Source: DATJGR01 sp963812255
GTDB taxonomy: Bacteria > Pseudomonadota > Gammaproteobacteria > Pseudomonadales > Azotimanducaceae
Direction: 5' to 3'
NCBI GenBank assembly: GCA_963812255.1
Contig: CAWEUM010000005.1
Span: 1,922,001-1,986,000, forward strand
DNA: 64,000 nucleotides
The position numbers were made by a program, and so were the translations under genes. Each line of letters begins with the position of its first letter. The first letter of the stretch is position 1. This document shows, piece after piece, positions 17,492-26,686 of the stretch. The notes beneath the pieces were generated by a model, which worked only from the letters and a program-made list of their open reading frames with translations, searched no databases and had not been told where the DNA came from.

Positions 17492-18487
17492 GTGCCACGG
17501 AAGTTCCCAACGACGCGACTGCGCCGAAACCGCCGCACCGAATTTTCGCGCCGCCTCGTTCGAGAGACGCAACTCACTACCGATGACCTGATTTATCCGA
17601 TGTTCGTCATCGACGGTGAATCGCGCCGTGAGCGTGTCGCGTCGATGCCGGGGATCGAGCGCTACACGATCGATGAGCTGGTCGGGGAGTGCGAACGCAT
17701 CAAAACGCTGGGTATTGGCGCAATTGCACTGTTTCCGAAGATCGACCCCAGCCTGAAATCGGCCGACGGCGCCGAAGCGTGGAATCCGAAAGGTCTGATT
17801 GCGCGAGCGATCCGCGCTGTCAAGACGGCCCTCCCGGAACTGGGCGTGATCACCGACGCGGCACTGGATCCCTACACGACGCACGGCCAGGACGGCATCA
17901 TCGATGCAGACGGCTATGTGCTCAACGACGAGACGATCGTCGCGCTGCGTCGCCAGGCACAAACCTGCGCCGCCGCGGGTTCCGATGTGATCGCCCCGTC
18001 CGACATGATGGACGGTCGCGTCGGCGCCATTCGCGCGGAACTCGATACGCACGGATTTGCCCTCACGCAGATCATGGCGTATTCCGCGAAGTACGCATCC
18101 TCGTATTACGGCCCGTTCCGCGATGCGGTCGGTTCGGCGACGAATCTCGGTAAAGCCGACAAGATGAACTATCAGATGGATCCGGCGAACAGCAACGAAG
18201 CACTGCACGAGATCGCCCTCGACATCGACGAAGGCGCCGACATGGTGATGATCAAACCGGGCATGCCGTATCTCGACATCGTGCGCCGCGTGAAGGACGA
18301 GTTCGGCGTGCCGACATTTGCCTACCAGGTCAGCGGCGAGTACGCGATGCACATGGCGGCGATCGAGCACGGCTGGCTCAGCGATTCCGTCATCGTCGAG
18401 TCGTTGGTCTGCCTCAAACGCGCAGGGGCAGACGGAATCCTGACGTACTTCGCCAAGCGCGTGGCGCAAACCCTGAACGACCGCTGA
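17492..18487 (+). CDS. hemB: Delta-aminolevulinic acid dehydratase, magnesium-type
   Basis: A 331-residue enzyme condensing two 5-aminolevulinate molecules to porphobilinogen in heme synthesis. GTG 17492 is chosen because AAGGAG lies just upstream. Schiff-base lysines are Lys200 (MAYSAKYAS) and Lys255 (MIKPGMPYLD). The metal-site segment at 121-135 reads DAALDPYTTHGQDG, with aspartates where zinc enzymes have cysteines. This is the aspartate-rich, magnesium-dependent form known from Pseudomonas. It ends three bases before the convergent ppx gene. Confidence 0.95.
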   Translation: MPRKFPTTRLRRNRRTEFSRRLVRETQLTTDDLIYPMFVIDGESRRERVASMPGIERYTIDELVGECERIKTLGIGAIALFPKIDPSLKSADGAEAWNPKGLIARAIRAVKTALPELGVITDAALDPYTTHGQDGIIDADGYVLNDETIVALRRQAQTCAAAGSDVIAPSDMMDGRVGAIRAELDTHGFALTQIMAYSAKYASSYYGPFRDAVGSATNLGKADKMNYQMDPANSNEALHEIALDIDEGADMVMIKPGMPYLDIVRRVKDEFGVPTFAYQVSGEYAMHMAAIEHGWLSDSVIVESLVCLKRAGADGILTYFAKRVAQTLNDR

Positions 18488-18490
18488 AGT

Positions 18491-19984
18491 TCAACCGACG
18501 CAGACTACGTTCAAGGTCATCGCTGCAGCGGCGAGGCGTTCGCGTTCGGTTTCCAAATCCGCGCGGGTCAATGCATGCTCGTCGAGCCAATCCCGAGCGA
18601 CCCGCACATCGATCGTCTCTGCATTTGCCTCGATCGTCACATCGGGAGAGTCCGCATCTGTTCGCGTGCGTTCGAAAATCACCGCAAGTCGCAACAGAAT
18701 CGCCATTCGCTTCAGACGCTGCGCTGTCGGCGCCGCGAACGACGCGAAAGAGAACAACGGGAAGCCCCCGCGATGGCTTCGAATCAGCAATGCAATCGAG
18801 CGTCGCTCCTCTACCGTGAACCCGGGGAGATCGCCGTTCTCGACCAGATAGGCGCCATGGCGATCGGGCTGGCGCGCCGATACCATCAGGCCGATCTCGT
18901 GCAACTCAGCGGCCCAACCGAGCAATGCGCGCTGCGAAGCGTGGCTCAGGTCCCATTGTGCGGACACGTCGTCGAGCAAGTCGAACGCCTTTCGACGCAC
19001 CCGCAATGCCTGATCTCGATCGACCGCGAAACGGCGTTGCCACCCTTCTACGGTTCGCGCCTGCACGTTTTCCAACGTGCGCCGCGCCGCCATGTCGTAG
19101 AGCAACCCATGCTGTAATGACGCGTCGACGAACTCGATGCGGGCAATGTCGAGCATGTCGAGCGTGGCCGACAACGCCGCCAATCCGGCGGGAAATATGT
19201 CGACCCGCTCGGGTTCGAGCCCCAGCACGGTCAGGCTCGACACCCAGTCGCGGTCGATGATGGCGCGCTCGAGCTCGGCGATGCCGTCCCGCGTGATCGA
19301 TCCCGAGTCGAACCCGTTGGCAGCCAATACACTCTGCACCGATTCGACTGTGCCCGAGGTTCCGATCGCGATCGCGTTACGCGCGTGAGCCTTCCACGTC
19401 GCCGCGATCGGGCGCAGCAACTCGCACGCATCTCGGCGTGCATCGACGTAGCCCTTGGCGAGCGAAGCCGCGTCGGTGAGCCAACGATCGGTCAACGTCA
19501 CGCAGCCGACGTTCACGCTGGCACTGCACTTGGGCGCGAAGCTGCCGCCAACGCAGAACTCCGTGCTGCCTCCGCCGATGTCGACAACGAGGCGAATGTC
19601 CCGATTGGCGGCAAGCGCGTGCGAAACACCGAGAAAAATCAGCTCGGCTTCCTCTTCTCCGCTCAGCATCCGAATCGGATGCTGCAGCAATTGCGACGCG
19701 GGGACGAGGAATGCATCCCTGTTGCGGGCGTTGCGCAGCGCGGCAGTGCCAACGACGGCGACGCGATCGAGCGGCACGCAGCGCAGTCGTTGCGCGAAGC
19801 GGGCGATACAGTCGAGGCCGCGCTGGACCGCGGCGACATGCATGACGCCATCGGCCGATCCGCGGCCGAGTTGCACCTTTTCCTTGAGTCGCTCAACCGC
19901 GATCAGTTCGCCGTGGTCGACTCGCGCGATGATCAGGTGAAAGGAGTTTGATCCGAGATCGAGTGCCGCCGCGAGACCATCCAC
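18491..19984 (-). CDS. ppx: Exopolyphosphatase (Ppx/GppA family)
   Basis: A 497-residue enzyme releasing phosphate from the ends of polyphosphate and possibly hydrolysing pppGpp. Actin-like phosphate-loop motifs are ALDLGSNSFHLII at the N-terminus and VVDIGGGSTEF at about 140. The C-terminal HD-like region contains LLGWAAELHEIG. Start GTG 19984 has GGAAA upstream and gives the normal start; the open frame further upstream gives no family-like sequence. It is divergent from trxA. The usual partner ppk is not adjacent. Confidence 0.9.
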   Translation of the reverse strand: MDGLAAALDLGSNSFHLIIARVDHGELIAVERLKEKVQLGRGSADGVMHVAAVQRGLDCIARFAQRLRCVPLDRVAVVGTAALRNARNRDAFLVPASQLLQHPIRMLSGEEEAELIFLGVSHALAANRDIRLVVDIGGGSTEFCVGGSFAPKCSASVNVGCVTLTDRWLTDAASLAKGYVDARRDACELLRPIAATWKAHARNAIAIGTSGTVESVQSVLAANGFDSGSITRDGIAELERAIIDRDWVSSLTVLGLEPERVDIFPAGLAALSATLDMLDIARIEFVDASLQHGLLYDMAARRTLENVQARTVEGWQRRFAVDRDQALRVRRKAFDLLDDVSAQWDLSHASQRALLGWAAELHEIGLMVSARQPDRHGAYLVENGDLPGFTVEERRSIALLIRSHRGGFPLFSFASFAAPTAQRLKRMAILLRLAVIFERTRTDADSPDVTIEANAETIDVRVARDWLDEHALTRADLETERERLAAAAMTLNVVCVG

Positions 19985-20145
19985 GCTTGATTTTTCCAAA
20001 TCCGACCCAACAATTCGAACGCAGTCACATCGAACGCAGCATAGCAGAGCAGTTCGTGGTGACGCCGGCTGCGTGCGCCGGAACGACGGTGATACACTCG
20101 GCGGACCCCGCGCACCCCGCGCGTAACAAGACAGGAGTTTCGACG

Positions 20146-20472
20146 ATGAGCGCAAAGATCGTTCACACCAGCGACGCGAACTTCGACAACGACGTGCTGG
20201 GCGCCGACAAGCCGGTGCTGGTGGACTATTGGGCGGAGTGGTGTGGGCCCTGCAAGATGATCGCGCCGATTCTCGAGGAGATCGCCAGCGAATATGGCGA
20301 CCGGATCAAGGTCTGCAAGATGGACATCGATGCCAACCAGCAGACACCGCCGAAATATGGCATTCGAGGCATACCGACGTTGATGCTGTTCAAGAATGGC
20401 GAGGTCGAGGCGACCAAAGTCGGTGCATTGTCCAAATCACAACTGGCGGCTTTCCTGGAAAGCAACATCTGA
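20146..20472 (+). CDS. trxA: Thioredoxin 1
   Basis: A 108-residue cytoplasmic thiol-disulfide reductase. The active site WCGPC (Cys33/Cys36) and the cis-proline in GIRGIPTLMLF are present. An AGGAG ribosome site lies at 20133-20137. It supplies reducing power to ribonucleotide reductase and other enzymes. The position immediately upstream of rho is the standard gammaproteobacterial order. A structured leader and a short peptide frame follow before rho. Confidence 0.96.
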   Translation: MSAKIVHTSDANFDNDVLGADKPVLVDYWAEWCGPCKMIAPILEEIASEYGDRIKVCKMDIDANQQTPPKYGIRGIPTLMLFKNGEVEATKVGALSKSQLAAFLESNI

Positions 20473-20540
20473 TCGGAGTCTTAGTTCCGCGCGGTCGGCA
20501 CGTGACGAGTGGGGACCGCCACCCGGTCCTCGAGACACAC

Positions 20541-20582
20541 ATGTCGAATTTGTCTCTGGACGCCCCCAAAGGGGGGTGGTAG
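20541..20582 (+). CDS. Possible 13-residue leader peptide upstream of rho
   Basis: A complete short frame, MSNLSLDAPKGGW and stop, in the 242-base trxA-rho gap. Two hairpins involve it. GAGACA (20532-20537) pairs with TGTCTC (20551-20556), putting the ATG in the loop. The codons GCC CCC AAA GGG GGG just before the stop form a C-rich/G-rich stem around AAA (20563-20576). No strong ribosome site is visible. Rho synthesis is autoregulated in its leader in other bacteria, so translation here could affect termination. This is inference; the frame could be chance. Confidence 0.3.
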   Translation: MSNLSLDAPKGGW

Positions 20583-20714
20583 ATTCCCTTCGCAGTACCC
20601 GCTCCAGCCGCCTGCCTTTCCGTTCCCACGAACATCTCTCGAGCGATTGGCGAAAGCGGCACGGCGCCTTTCCAATCCCCTTCTCATACCCGCACTTTGT
20701 GGCTTTTTAATCAT

Positions 20715-21977
20715 ATGAATCTGACAGACCTGAAACGCAAACCCGTCGGCGATCTCGTGGATATGGCCCGTGAAATGGGCCTCGAAAATCTTGCCCGCTC
20801 GCGAAAACAGGAAGTCATCGCGGCGATCCTGCGAAAGCAATCGAAAAACGGCGAAGACATCTACGGTGACGGAACACTGGAAATTCTGCAGGACGGCTTC
20901 GGCTTTCTGCGCTCGGCCGATTCGTCTTACCTGGCAGGCCCTGACGACATCTATGTGTCGCCCAGCCAGGTGCGACGATTCAACCTGCGCACCGGCGACT
21001 GCATCGCCGGCAAGATTCGGCCACCGAAAGACAGCGAACGCTATTTCGCGCTGCTGAAAGTCGATGAGATCAACTTCAGCGAACCGAACACCAAGAAACA
21101 CAAGATCCTTTTCGAAAACCTGACACCGCTGTTTCCGAACCGACGCCTGACGTTGGAACGCGGCAACGGCAGCACCGAAGACCTGTCGATGCGGATTGTC
21201 GACCTGATCGCGCCGATTGGCCGTGGTCAGCGCGGTTTGATCGTGTCGCCGCCGAAAGCCGGCAAGACCATCCTGCTGCAGAGCATGGCCAAAGCGATCG
21301 TCGCCAACGATCCAGAGGTGGTGCTGATCGTGCTGTTGATCGACGAAAGGCCCGAAGAAGTCACCGAGATGCAGCGCTCGGTACGCGGTGAAGTCGTCGC
21401 GAGCACCTTCGACGAACCACCGTCACGCCACGTTCAAGTCGCCGAGATGGTGATCGAAAAGGCGAAGCGCCTGGTCGAGCATCAGAAGGACGTCGTCATT
21501 CTACTCGATTCGGTCACGCGTCTCGCACGCGCCTACAACACGATCGTGCCGTCGTCGGGCAAAGTGTTGACCGGCGGTGTCGATGCACATGCGTTGGAGC
21601 GCCCGAAACGGTTCTTCGGCGCAGCGCGCAACATCGAAGAAGGTGGCAGCCTGACGATCATCGCAACCGCGCTCGTCGAAACAGGCTCGAAGATGGATGA
21701 AGTCATCTACGAAGAGTTCAAGGGTACCGGCAACATGGAACTGCATCTCGAGCGGAAAATCGCCGAGAAGAGAGTCTATCCGGCGATGAACATACGTCGC
21801 TCTGGAACGCGCCGCGAAGATCTGCTGATGTCGGAAGAAGAACTCAACCGTGCATGGATTCTGCGCAAGCTGCTCCACGAAATGGACGACATCGCGGCGA
21901 TCGAGTTCATGCTGGATAGATTGCGTACGACCAAGACCAACGCGGAATTCTTCGCGTCGATGAAAGGCAGTCGCTGA
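20715..21977 (+). CDS. rho: Transcription termination factor Rho
   Basis: A 420-residue hexameric RNA helicase that ends transcription at unstructured C-rich RNA. The N-terminal helix bundle starts MNLTDLKRKPVGDLV. The cold-shock-like RNA-binding domain has GDGTLEILQDGFGFLR, and the ATPase has Walker A PPKAGKTILLQ with DERPEEVTEM and VVILLDSVTRLARAYN. Length is close to E. coli Rho at 419, with no inserted domain. The next gene starts immediately after its stop. Confidence 0.97.
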   Translation: MNLTDLKRKPVGDLVDMAREMGLENLARSRKQEVIAAILRKQSKNGEDIYGDGTLEILQDGFGFLRSADSSYLAGPDDIYVSPSQVRRFNLRTGDCIAGKIRPPKDSERYFALLKVDEINFSEPNTKKHKILFENLTPLFPNRRLTLERGNGSTEDLSMRIVDLIAPIGRGQRGLIVSPPKAGKTILLQSMAKAIVANDPEVVLIVLLIDERPEEVTEMQRSVRGEVVASTFDEPPSRHVQVAEMVIEKAKRLVEHQKDVVILLDSVTRLARAYNTIVPSSGKVLTGGVDAHALERPKRFFGAARNIEEGGSLTIIATALVETGSKMDEVIYEEFKGTGNMELHLERKIAEKRVYPAMNIRRSGTRREDLLMSEEELNRAWILRKLLHEMDDIAAIEFMLDRLRTTKTNAEFFASMKGSR

Positions 21978-22667
21978 TTGTCGGAAGTCTCCGCGCGCAT
22001 CGCATCGATTGCGCGCCATGATTCGGGCGTCAGCTTGATCACGCTGGCATCGACCAGTTCGTTTCGATTCCTTGCCGGACAATACCTGAACATCGTTCAC
22101 CCGAGCGGTGCTCGGATACCGATGTCCATTGCCAGCGCTCCCGATCATCTGCCACACATACAGCTGCACTATCGCGCGCAGCCCGGCGTTCCCGAAGCGC
22201 TGCTGATGAACGAGTTGCTCTCCCGGGCCTCCGGGACAACGCATGAAGTCACGATCGACGGGCCATATGGCGATGTCAGCTTCGACGGTCCGCACGCAGG
22301 AAACCTTCTATTGATTGCCGGCGGATCCGGCATCGCGCAATGCCGCGCGATCGTGGATCACCTGCACTGTTCCGGCCAGCATCGCCGCGTGCGGCTCGTG
22401 TGGAGCGTGACTGATGCGAGCCACTTGTACTGCGATGCCGAGCTTCGCCGCTTCGGGGCGTGGTTGGACTACGTCGCCGTCGTCGACGTGCCGGGCGCCG
22501 AAAACGCTGCCGTCACCTGGTTGCGCAGCACAAAAGCGATTTTGGCCGATCGGATCATCGTCAGCGGAGGGCCGGGCTTCGTCTATGCAGCAGTCGACGT
22601 ACTGCGCGCGATCGGCGTCGCGGATGCGAACATCGAATCGGACGTATTCAGCTACGCGCCGCGCTAG
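21978..22667 (+). CDS. NAD(P)H-flavin reductase-like (Fre/ferredoxin-NADP reductase fold) protein
   Basis: A 229-residue protein beginning at the TTG directly after the rho stop. The flavin-binding domain has FRFLAGQYLNIV and RIPMSIAS, matching the RxxS/T flavin motif. The NAD domain has GNLLLIAGGSGIAQCRAIVDH and ends in a VSGGPGFVYAA nucleotide-site motif. It most resembles Fre and the CDP-6-deoxyglucoseen reductase-like proteins that accompany ubiD in related bacteria; ubiD itself is missing here. Its last 20 bases overlap the convergent hemY end. Confidence 0.8.
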   Translation: MSEVSARIASIARHDSGVSLITLASTSSFRFLAGQYLNIVHPSGARIPMSIASAPDHLPHIQLHYRAQPGVPEALLMNELLSRASGTTHEVTIDGPYGDVSFDGPHAGNLLLIAGGSGIAQCRAIVDHLHCSGQHRRVRLVWSVTDASHLYCDAELRRFGAWLDYVAVVDVPGAENAAVTWLRSTKAILADRIIVSGGPGFVYAAVDVLRAIGVADANIESDVFSYAPR

Positions 22668-23898
22668 CGTCTGGGGGGGCAACGTCCGGCAATGGCAATG
22701 CCGGCAACTGGCTTCCCAACGCGATCGATTGCGCCAACAGCTCTGTCGCGCGCGTACGGTCTCCCATCGCGAGACACAAACGGCCCAGCTCGCCGTAGAC
22801 CTCCTCGCCGCGCCGACACTTGAGGCTCTCTTCGAAGTATTCGCGCGCCTTCGCCCAATCCCGATTGGTCAGCGAAACACGGCCGAGCGCGAGCAGCAGC
22901 GTTGCGTCGTTTGGATGATCCTTGAGCCACCCTTCCACACGGGAAATCTGGCGGTGGCTCCGGTCGACACGAATGCAGCCATACAGCGAGACCAGTTCGT
23001 CATTCCAGACCCGCTCGAGCGTCTTGCTCAAGAGCGATTCAGCATCGTCGTTCGCGCCGACGGCGATCAACGCCCGAGCGCAGGCCGCCGCCAACGATGG
23101 ATCCGAGCGCAGTTCCTTGTCCAGACCGTTCCATTCGACCAGCAACTGCCGCGCGATCTCCGGCTCTGCACCGGTTCCAGGCTCTGCGAAATAGCGCGCA
23201 GACCAACGCAATCGAGACTCGCGCAATTGGTCCGGCGTGACAGCGTGGCGCCGCTGCAGTTCCGGCGCGAGCGCGAGCAGCGACTTCCAGTCGTGCAGGT
23301 GTTCGTAGCAGTCTGCCAGAAGGCGCAACAGGCGCGGATGATTTGGCGCTGCCGACTTCGCCGACAGCAGGGTTCCGTTGGCTTCTCGATATTGCCGAAC
23401 AGACATCTGCAATTCGGCCTTGGTCAATGCCACCGCAAGGGTCGAACCGGGTACCGATTCTTCAGCCTTCGCCAGTAGCGCGTCGCGATCAGTGCCGTCA
23501 CCAAGCTCATTGGCTGCGCGCGCGGCACCGACATAGTTCAATAACGGCGAGTCCACGTGCTCGACATCCGCCAGCAGTGACTTTCGGGCAGCTGCCCAGT
23601 CACCTTCACCCACACGCAGCAAGCCTCGCACTGTGTGGGCTTGCGCCAGGCGTGAACGGCGGTTCTGCTGCCACACCGCAACGCCAGATCCGCCGCGAAG
23701 GAGTCGCCGCACGATGCCAATCATCAGACGCAGCACGAAATAGCCGAGGATCAACCCGAACAGCGCAAACCAGAGACTGCTCTCGAAGCTCATGTTCTCG
23801 TAAGTCACGAGCACATAGCCCGGATCGCGCGTCATCAGCGTGCCGAACACACCCCCGACGACCAGCGCGACGACCAGAATGGTCAGCGCGCGCCTCAC
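22648..23898 (-). CDS. hemY: HemY-type membrane TPR protein of the heme gene cluster
   Basis: A 416-residue inner-membrane protein. Two N-terminal transmembrane segments (about 5-20 and 41-60, the second LWFALFGLILGYFVLRLMIG) are followed by a long periplasmic or cytoplasmic helical repeat region of TPR units, for example GDWAAARKSLLADV and RDWAKAREYFEESL. This is the proteobacterial HemY, unrelated to the Bacillus protoporphyrinogen oxidase of the same name; its exact role in heme synthesis is not settled. Its start overlaps hemX by four bases. Confidence 0.9.
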   Translation of the reverse strand: MRRALTILVVALVVGGVFGTLMTRDPGYVLVTYENMSFESSLWFALFGLILGYFVLRLMIGIVRRLLRGGSGVAVWQQNRRSRLAQAHTVRGLLRVGEGDWAAARKSLLADVEHVDSPLLNYVGAARAANELGDGTDRDALLAKAEESVPGSTLAVALTKAELQMSVRQYREANGTLLSAKSAAPNHPRLLRLLADCYEHLHDWKSLLALAPELQRRHAVTPDQLRESRLRWSARYFAEPGTGAEPEIARQLLVEWNGLDKELRSDPSLAAACARALIAVGANDDAESLLSKTLERVWNDELVSLYGCIRVDRSHRQISRVEGWLKDHPNDATLLLALGRVSLTNRDWAKAREYFEESLKCRRGEEVYGELGRLCLAMGDRTRATELLAQSIALGSQLPALPLPDVAPPDASAARS

Positions 23899-24995
23899 GG
23901 GCTTTCGCTCGAATTGGAGTTCGAATCGGCCGGCTGCACAGGTGCTACGGATTCGGCCGAGCCTTCGGGCGGCGCGGATGTATCGACCCGCCGCAGCGCG
24001 GCCAACGATCCACTGATGTCCGGCAGCGATCGGTTGATTCGGACCGTCAGCAACTGATCGACCTCGCTCCTCATCTGCGCTACGTCCGCTGAGCTTGTAT
24101 CGAAATAGTCGTCGAGCGAACGCGCCATCGATTCGAGACTATGCTGATAGACAGCGCCGTCGCTACGAACCAGCGCGAGCCCCGCCATCTGCACCATCAG
24201 CTCGAGATTGAGTCGCAGATAGCTCGCTTCGTCGGGGCCTGGCGGCGGACGCGAGGCATTTTGTCGGCGAAATTCGAACAGCGACGAGAATTTCCGCCAC
24301 GCCGTGTCCCATGTCGAATCGACGGTGGGTTCGCTCGGCGGCGCGGATGAAGTCGGCGCGAACCGCGCACCGCGAACCGGCAATTCGGGGATCGCGCGCT
24401 CGATGTCCTGCAGGCTCTGGAGCGTCGCATCGAAATCAACGCTCGACGCATCACGCAGCGACGCGATCTCACTGGACAGCGCCGTGCGCACGTCGCTCAG
24501 TGACGGATCGTCGGACTGACCCACCAGGGATTGAGCAGCCAGCAGCGTCGCCAACGCTGCACGTGGGTCGCGGGTCACCACTAGACGGTCGTTGGCGCTC
24601 TGCAACAGAAACTCGGCCTCACCGAGCTTCAGTGCGCGTTCGGGCACCGGCGAAGCCGGGGGCGGCGTGACGATGTCTGGACGGGCATCCAGCGCTTCGA
24701 TGCGTGTTTGTTGTTGTTTCAATCCCGCGTCCAACTCGGCGAAGTCCCCGTCAAGGCGCTTCAACGCTTCGACCTGGCGCTGCTGGGCGAGACGCACGGC
24801 GTCCAATTCGCCGTTCGACTGCGGCGAAGCCGGCTGTGCCATACGCTGGTAATACGGATATCCTGCGAGGCCGATCGCGATCAGCGAAAGCAATAGCGCG
24901 AGGATCGCCAGTCCGCCGCCGCGACGCGACGGCGCCTGCGCGTCCGGTTGTTCTTCGCGTTGATCTCGTTCCGCGCTGGATACCTCATCGCTCAT
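23895..24995 (-). CDS. hemX: HemX-like membrane protein
   Basis: A 366-residue protein of the HemX family, annotated in databases as uroporphyrinogen-III C-methyltransferase although it lacks that catalytic domain. One transmembrane helix (GLAILALLLSLIAIGLAGY, about 29-47) is followed by a coiled-coil region (QRQVEALKRLDGDFAELDAG) and a helical periplasmic domain. ATG 24995 is chosen for the GGGGAAC ribosome site upstream; ATG 25007 is an alternative. It overlaps hemD by 11 bases and sits in the hemC-hemD-hemX-hemY operon. Confidence 0.87.
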   Translation of the reverse strand: MSDEVSSAERDQREEQPDAQAPSRRGGGLAILALLLSLIAIGLAGYPYYQRMAQPASPQSNGELDAVRLAQQRQVEALKRLDGDFAELDAGLKQQQTRIEALDARPDIVTPPPASPVPERALKLGEAEFLLQSANDRLVVTRDPRAALATLLAAQSLVGQSDDPSLSDVRTALSSEIASLRDASSVDFDATLQSLQDIERAIPELPVRGARFAPTSSAPPSEPTVDSTWDTAWRKFSSLFEFRRQNASRPPPGPDEASYLRLNLELMVQMAGLALVRSDGAVYQHSLESMARSLDDYFDTSSADVAQMRSEVDQLLTVRINRSLPDISGSLAALRRVDTSAPPEGSAESVAPVQPADSNSNSSESP

Positions 24996-25758
24996 CTTGT
25001 TCCCCATGTGCCGTCGGCCGGACCTGCCCAAGCGCCGCAATCACTGCTGGGGGGCTCGCACCGCGCGCAACGGTCACGCATTCGAATTTCAGACGCTTCA
25101 ATTCCTTCGCCACGCGAGCAGAGGGTGCAATCACCACAACGGCATGGTCGCCTCCCACATTGTGCCAGACCGTCGCAAACGCCCGCGCTCCATCCACACT
25201 CGCGATCACAACTGCAGCAATCGATCCGCCGGATGCAATGCATCGCGCTGCCCGCGCCAACGGAACCGGCTCGCGGCGGTACAATTCTGCGCGTTCGACC
25301 TGTGCACCGCGGCGCCGCAGTTCATCGCTCAATAGCGAACGGCCACCGTGACCGGCACAGATCAGCACGCGTCGACCCGCTATCCGATTCAGTTGCGGCA
25401 ATGCGAGCACACCTTCCGACGATTCGAGCACCGGCGTCAATGCGGCGATGCCCCGCTGAGCCAGCACTGCGGCGGTCGCAGCACCGACAGCGATCCAGGT
25501 CAGCCGCGGCCGATCTGGCCACACGGCGTCGATCCGATCGAGACCGAAACGCGCGGCGTGACCCGACGCAAAGATCGCAATCTCGAATCGATCGAGCGTC
25601 TCGACGGTGTGCTGCAAGGCCGGCGCGTCGACTGGCACGACATCGATTACCGGGCACCGTTGAGCCGTATAGCCTGCTTCACGCAGCGCATCGGCCAGCG
25701 TCGTGGCACCCGGTTCGGACCGCGTGACGAGAATCCCGCCGGCTTCAGCGATCGGCAC
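24985..25758 (-). CDS. hemD: Uroporphyrinogen-III synthase
   Basis: A 257-residue enzyme closing hydroxymethylbilane with inversion of ring D to give uroporphyrinogen III. The sequence has the weakly conserved two-domain pattern, with GGILVTRSEP at the start, IAVGAATAAVLAQRGI mid-protein and AVVIASVDGARAF for the second domain. GTG 25758 is chosen because GGGGAG lies eight bases upstream and the protein then begins close to family starts. This gives a 14-base overlap with hemC. Confidence 0.88.
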   Translation of the reverse strand: MPIAEAGGILVTRSEPGATTLADALREAGYTAQRCPVIDVVPVDAPALQHTVETLDRFEIAIFASGHAARFGLDRIDAVWPDRPRLTWIAVGAATAAVLAQRGIAALTPVLESSEGVLALPQLNRIAGRRVLICAGHGGRSLLSDELRRRGAQVERAELYRREPVPLARAARCIASGGSIAAVVIASVDGARAFATVWHNVGGDHAVVVIAPSARVAKELKRLKFECVTVARGASPPAVIAALGQVRPTAHGEQDER

Positions 25759-26686
25759 CGCGAAGCTCCCCGCGTAGCTCGCTGAGAATTTCATCGGCGC
25801 CCTGACGGCGTAACTGTGCTGCGGCATCCGCACCGAGCGCCTCGGATTCATCACCCGCCGCGGCACAGCGCAGCACCCGACTGCCGCTGCTGTTCGCAAT
25901 GAGCGCCCGCAGCTGCAGCCGTCCGTCGCGCAAAACGGCATACGAGGCAATCGGCAGCGAACAATCTGCACCGAGATGACGACTGACGGCACGCTCGGCG
26001 GCGACGCAGCGCGCCACCGTCGCATCGTTGAGCGGGCGCAACAGGCTTACGATGTCAGTACGTTCAGCGACGCATTCGATTCCCAGCGCGCCCTGGCCCG
26101 CGGCTGGGAGGCTGGCCTCGACGCAGATGAATTCCCGGATCCGATCGGCGAGTCCCAGGCGTTGCAACCCAGTACCCGCCAGCAGCAGCGCGTCGAATTC
26201 ACCCGAATCGAGTTTGTCGAGTCTCGTATTGACATTGCCGCGCACCGGCGCGATCGCGAGATCCGGCCGACGCGCCAGCAGTTGCGCCTGACGGCGCAAA
26301 CTCGACGTCCCGACACGCGCGCCGCGGCGAAGCTCGGTCACAGACGCCGCGACACGGCTGACCAATACGTCGCGCACCTCGTTGCGATATCCGATCGCGG
26401 GCAGCGCGAAGCCGACTGGCAGCTCCGCAGGAACGTCCTTCATCGAATGGACCGCAATATCGGCATGCCCATCGCTCAGCGAAGCTTCGAGCTCTTTGAT
26501 GAACAGTCCTTTACCGCCTATTTCGCTGAGGGGCGACGTCAACCAGCGGTCACCGCTGGTCGTCATCCCGACCACCTGGACGTCGAGTCCCGCGTGCGCT
26601 TCCTGAAGGCGCGCTTTGATGAATTCCGCTTGCCACAGCGCGAGGTGGCTCTTGCGGGTGGCGATGCGCAGCGTCGTGATGGTCAC
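25745..26686 (-). CDS. hemC: Porphobilinogen deaminase (hydroxymethylbilane synthase)
   Basis: A 313-residue enzyme joining four porphobilinogens into hydroxymethylbilane. N-terminal RIATRKSHLALWQAEFIK, GGKGLFIKELE and the catalytic aspartate in HSMKDVP (about 80-86) are visible, with arginine motifs in GTSSLRRQAQ. Cys242 in GADCSLPIA is the attachment point of the dipyrromethane cofactor. Its ATG overlaps the stop of the algR-like gene by four bases, linking the heme genes to the two-component system as in Pseudomonas. Confidence 0.95.
   Translation of the reverse strand: MTITTLRIATRKSHLALWQAEFIKARLQEAHAGLDVQVVGMTTSGDRWLTSPLSEIGGKGLFIKELEASLSDGHADIAVHSMKDVPAELPVGFALPAIGYRNEVRDVLVSRVAASVTELRRGARVGTSSLRRQAQLLARRPDLAIAPVRGNVNTRLDKLDSGEFDALLLAGTGLQRLGLADRIREFICVEASLPAAGQGALGIECVAERTDIVSLLRPLNDATVARCVAAERAVSRHLGADCSLPIASYAVLRDGRLQLRALIANSSGSRVLRCAAAGDESEALGADAAAQLRRQGADEILSELRGELRGADR

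Noticed and set aside
22648..23898. Protoporphyrinogen oxidase HemY
   Set aside because: Membrane plus TPR layout and operon position show the unrelated proteobacterial HemY; no FAD-binding motif is present.
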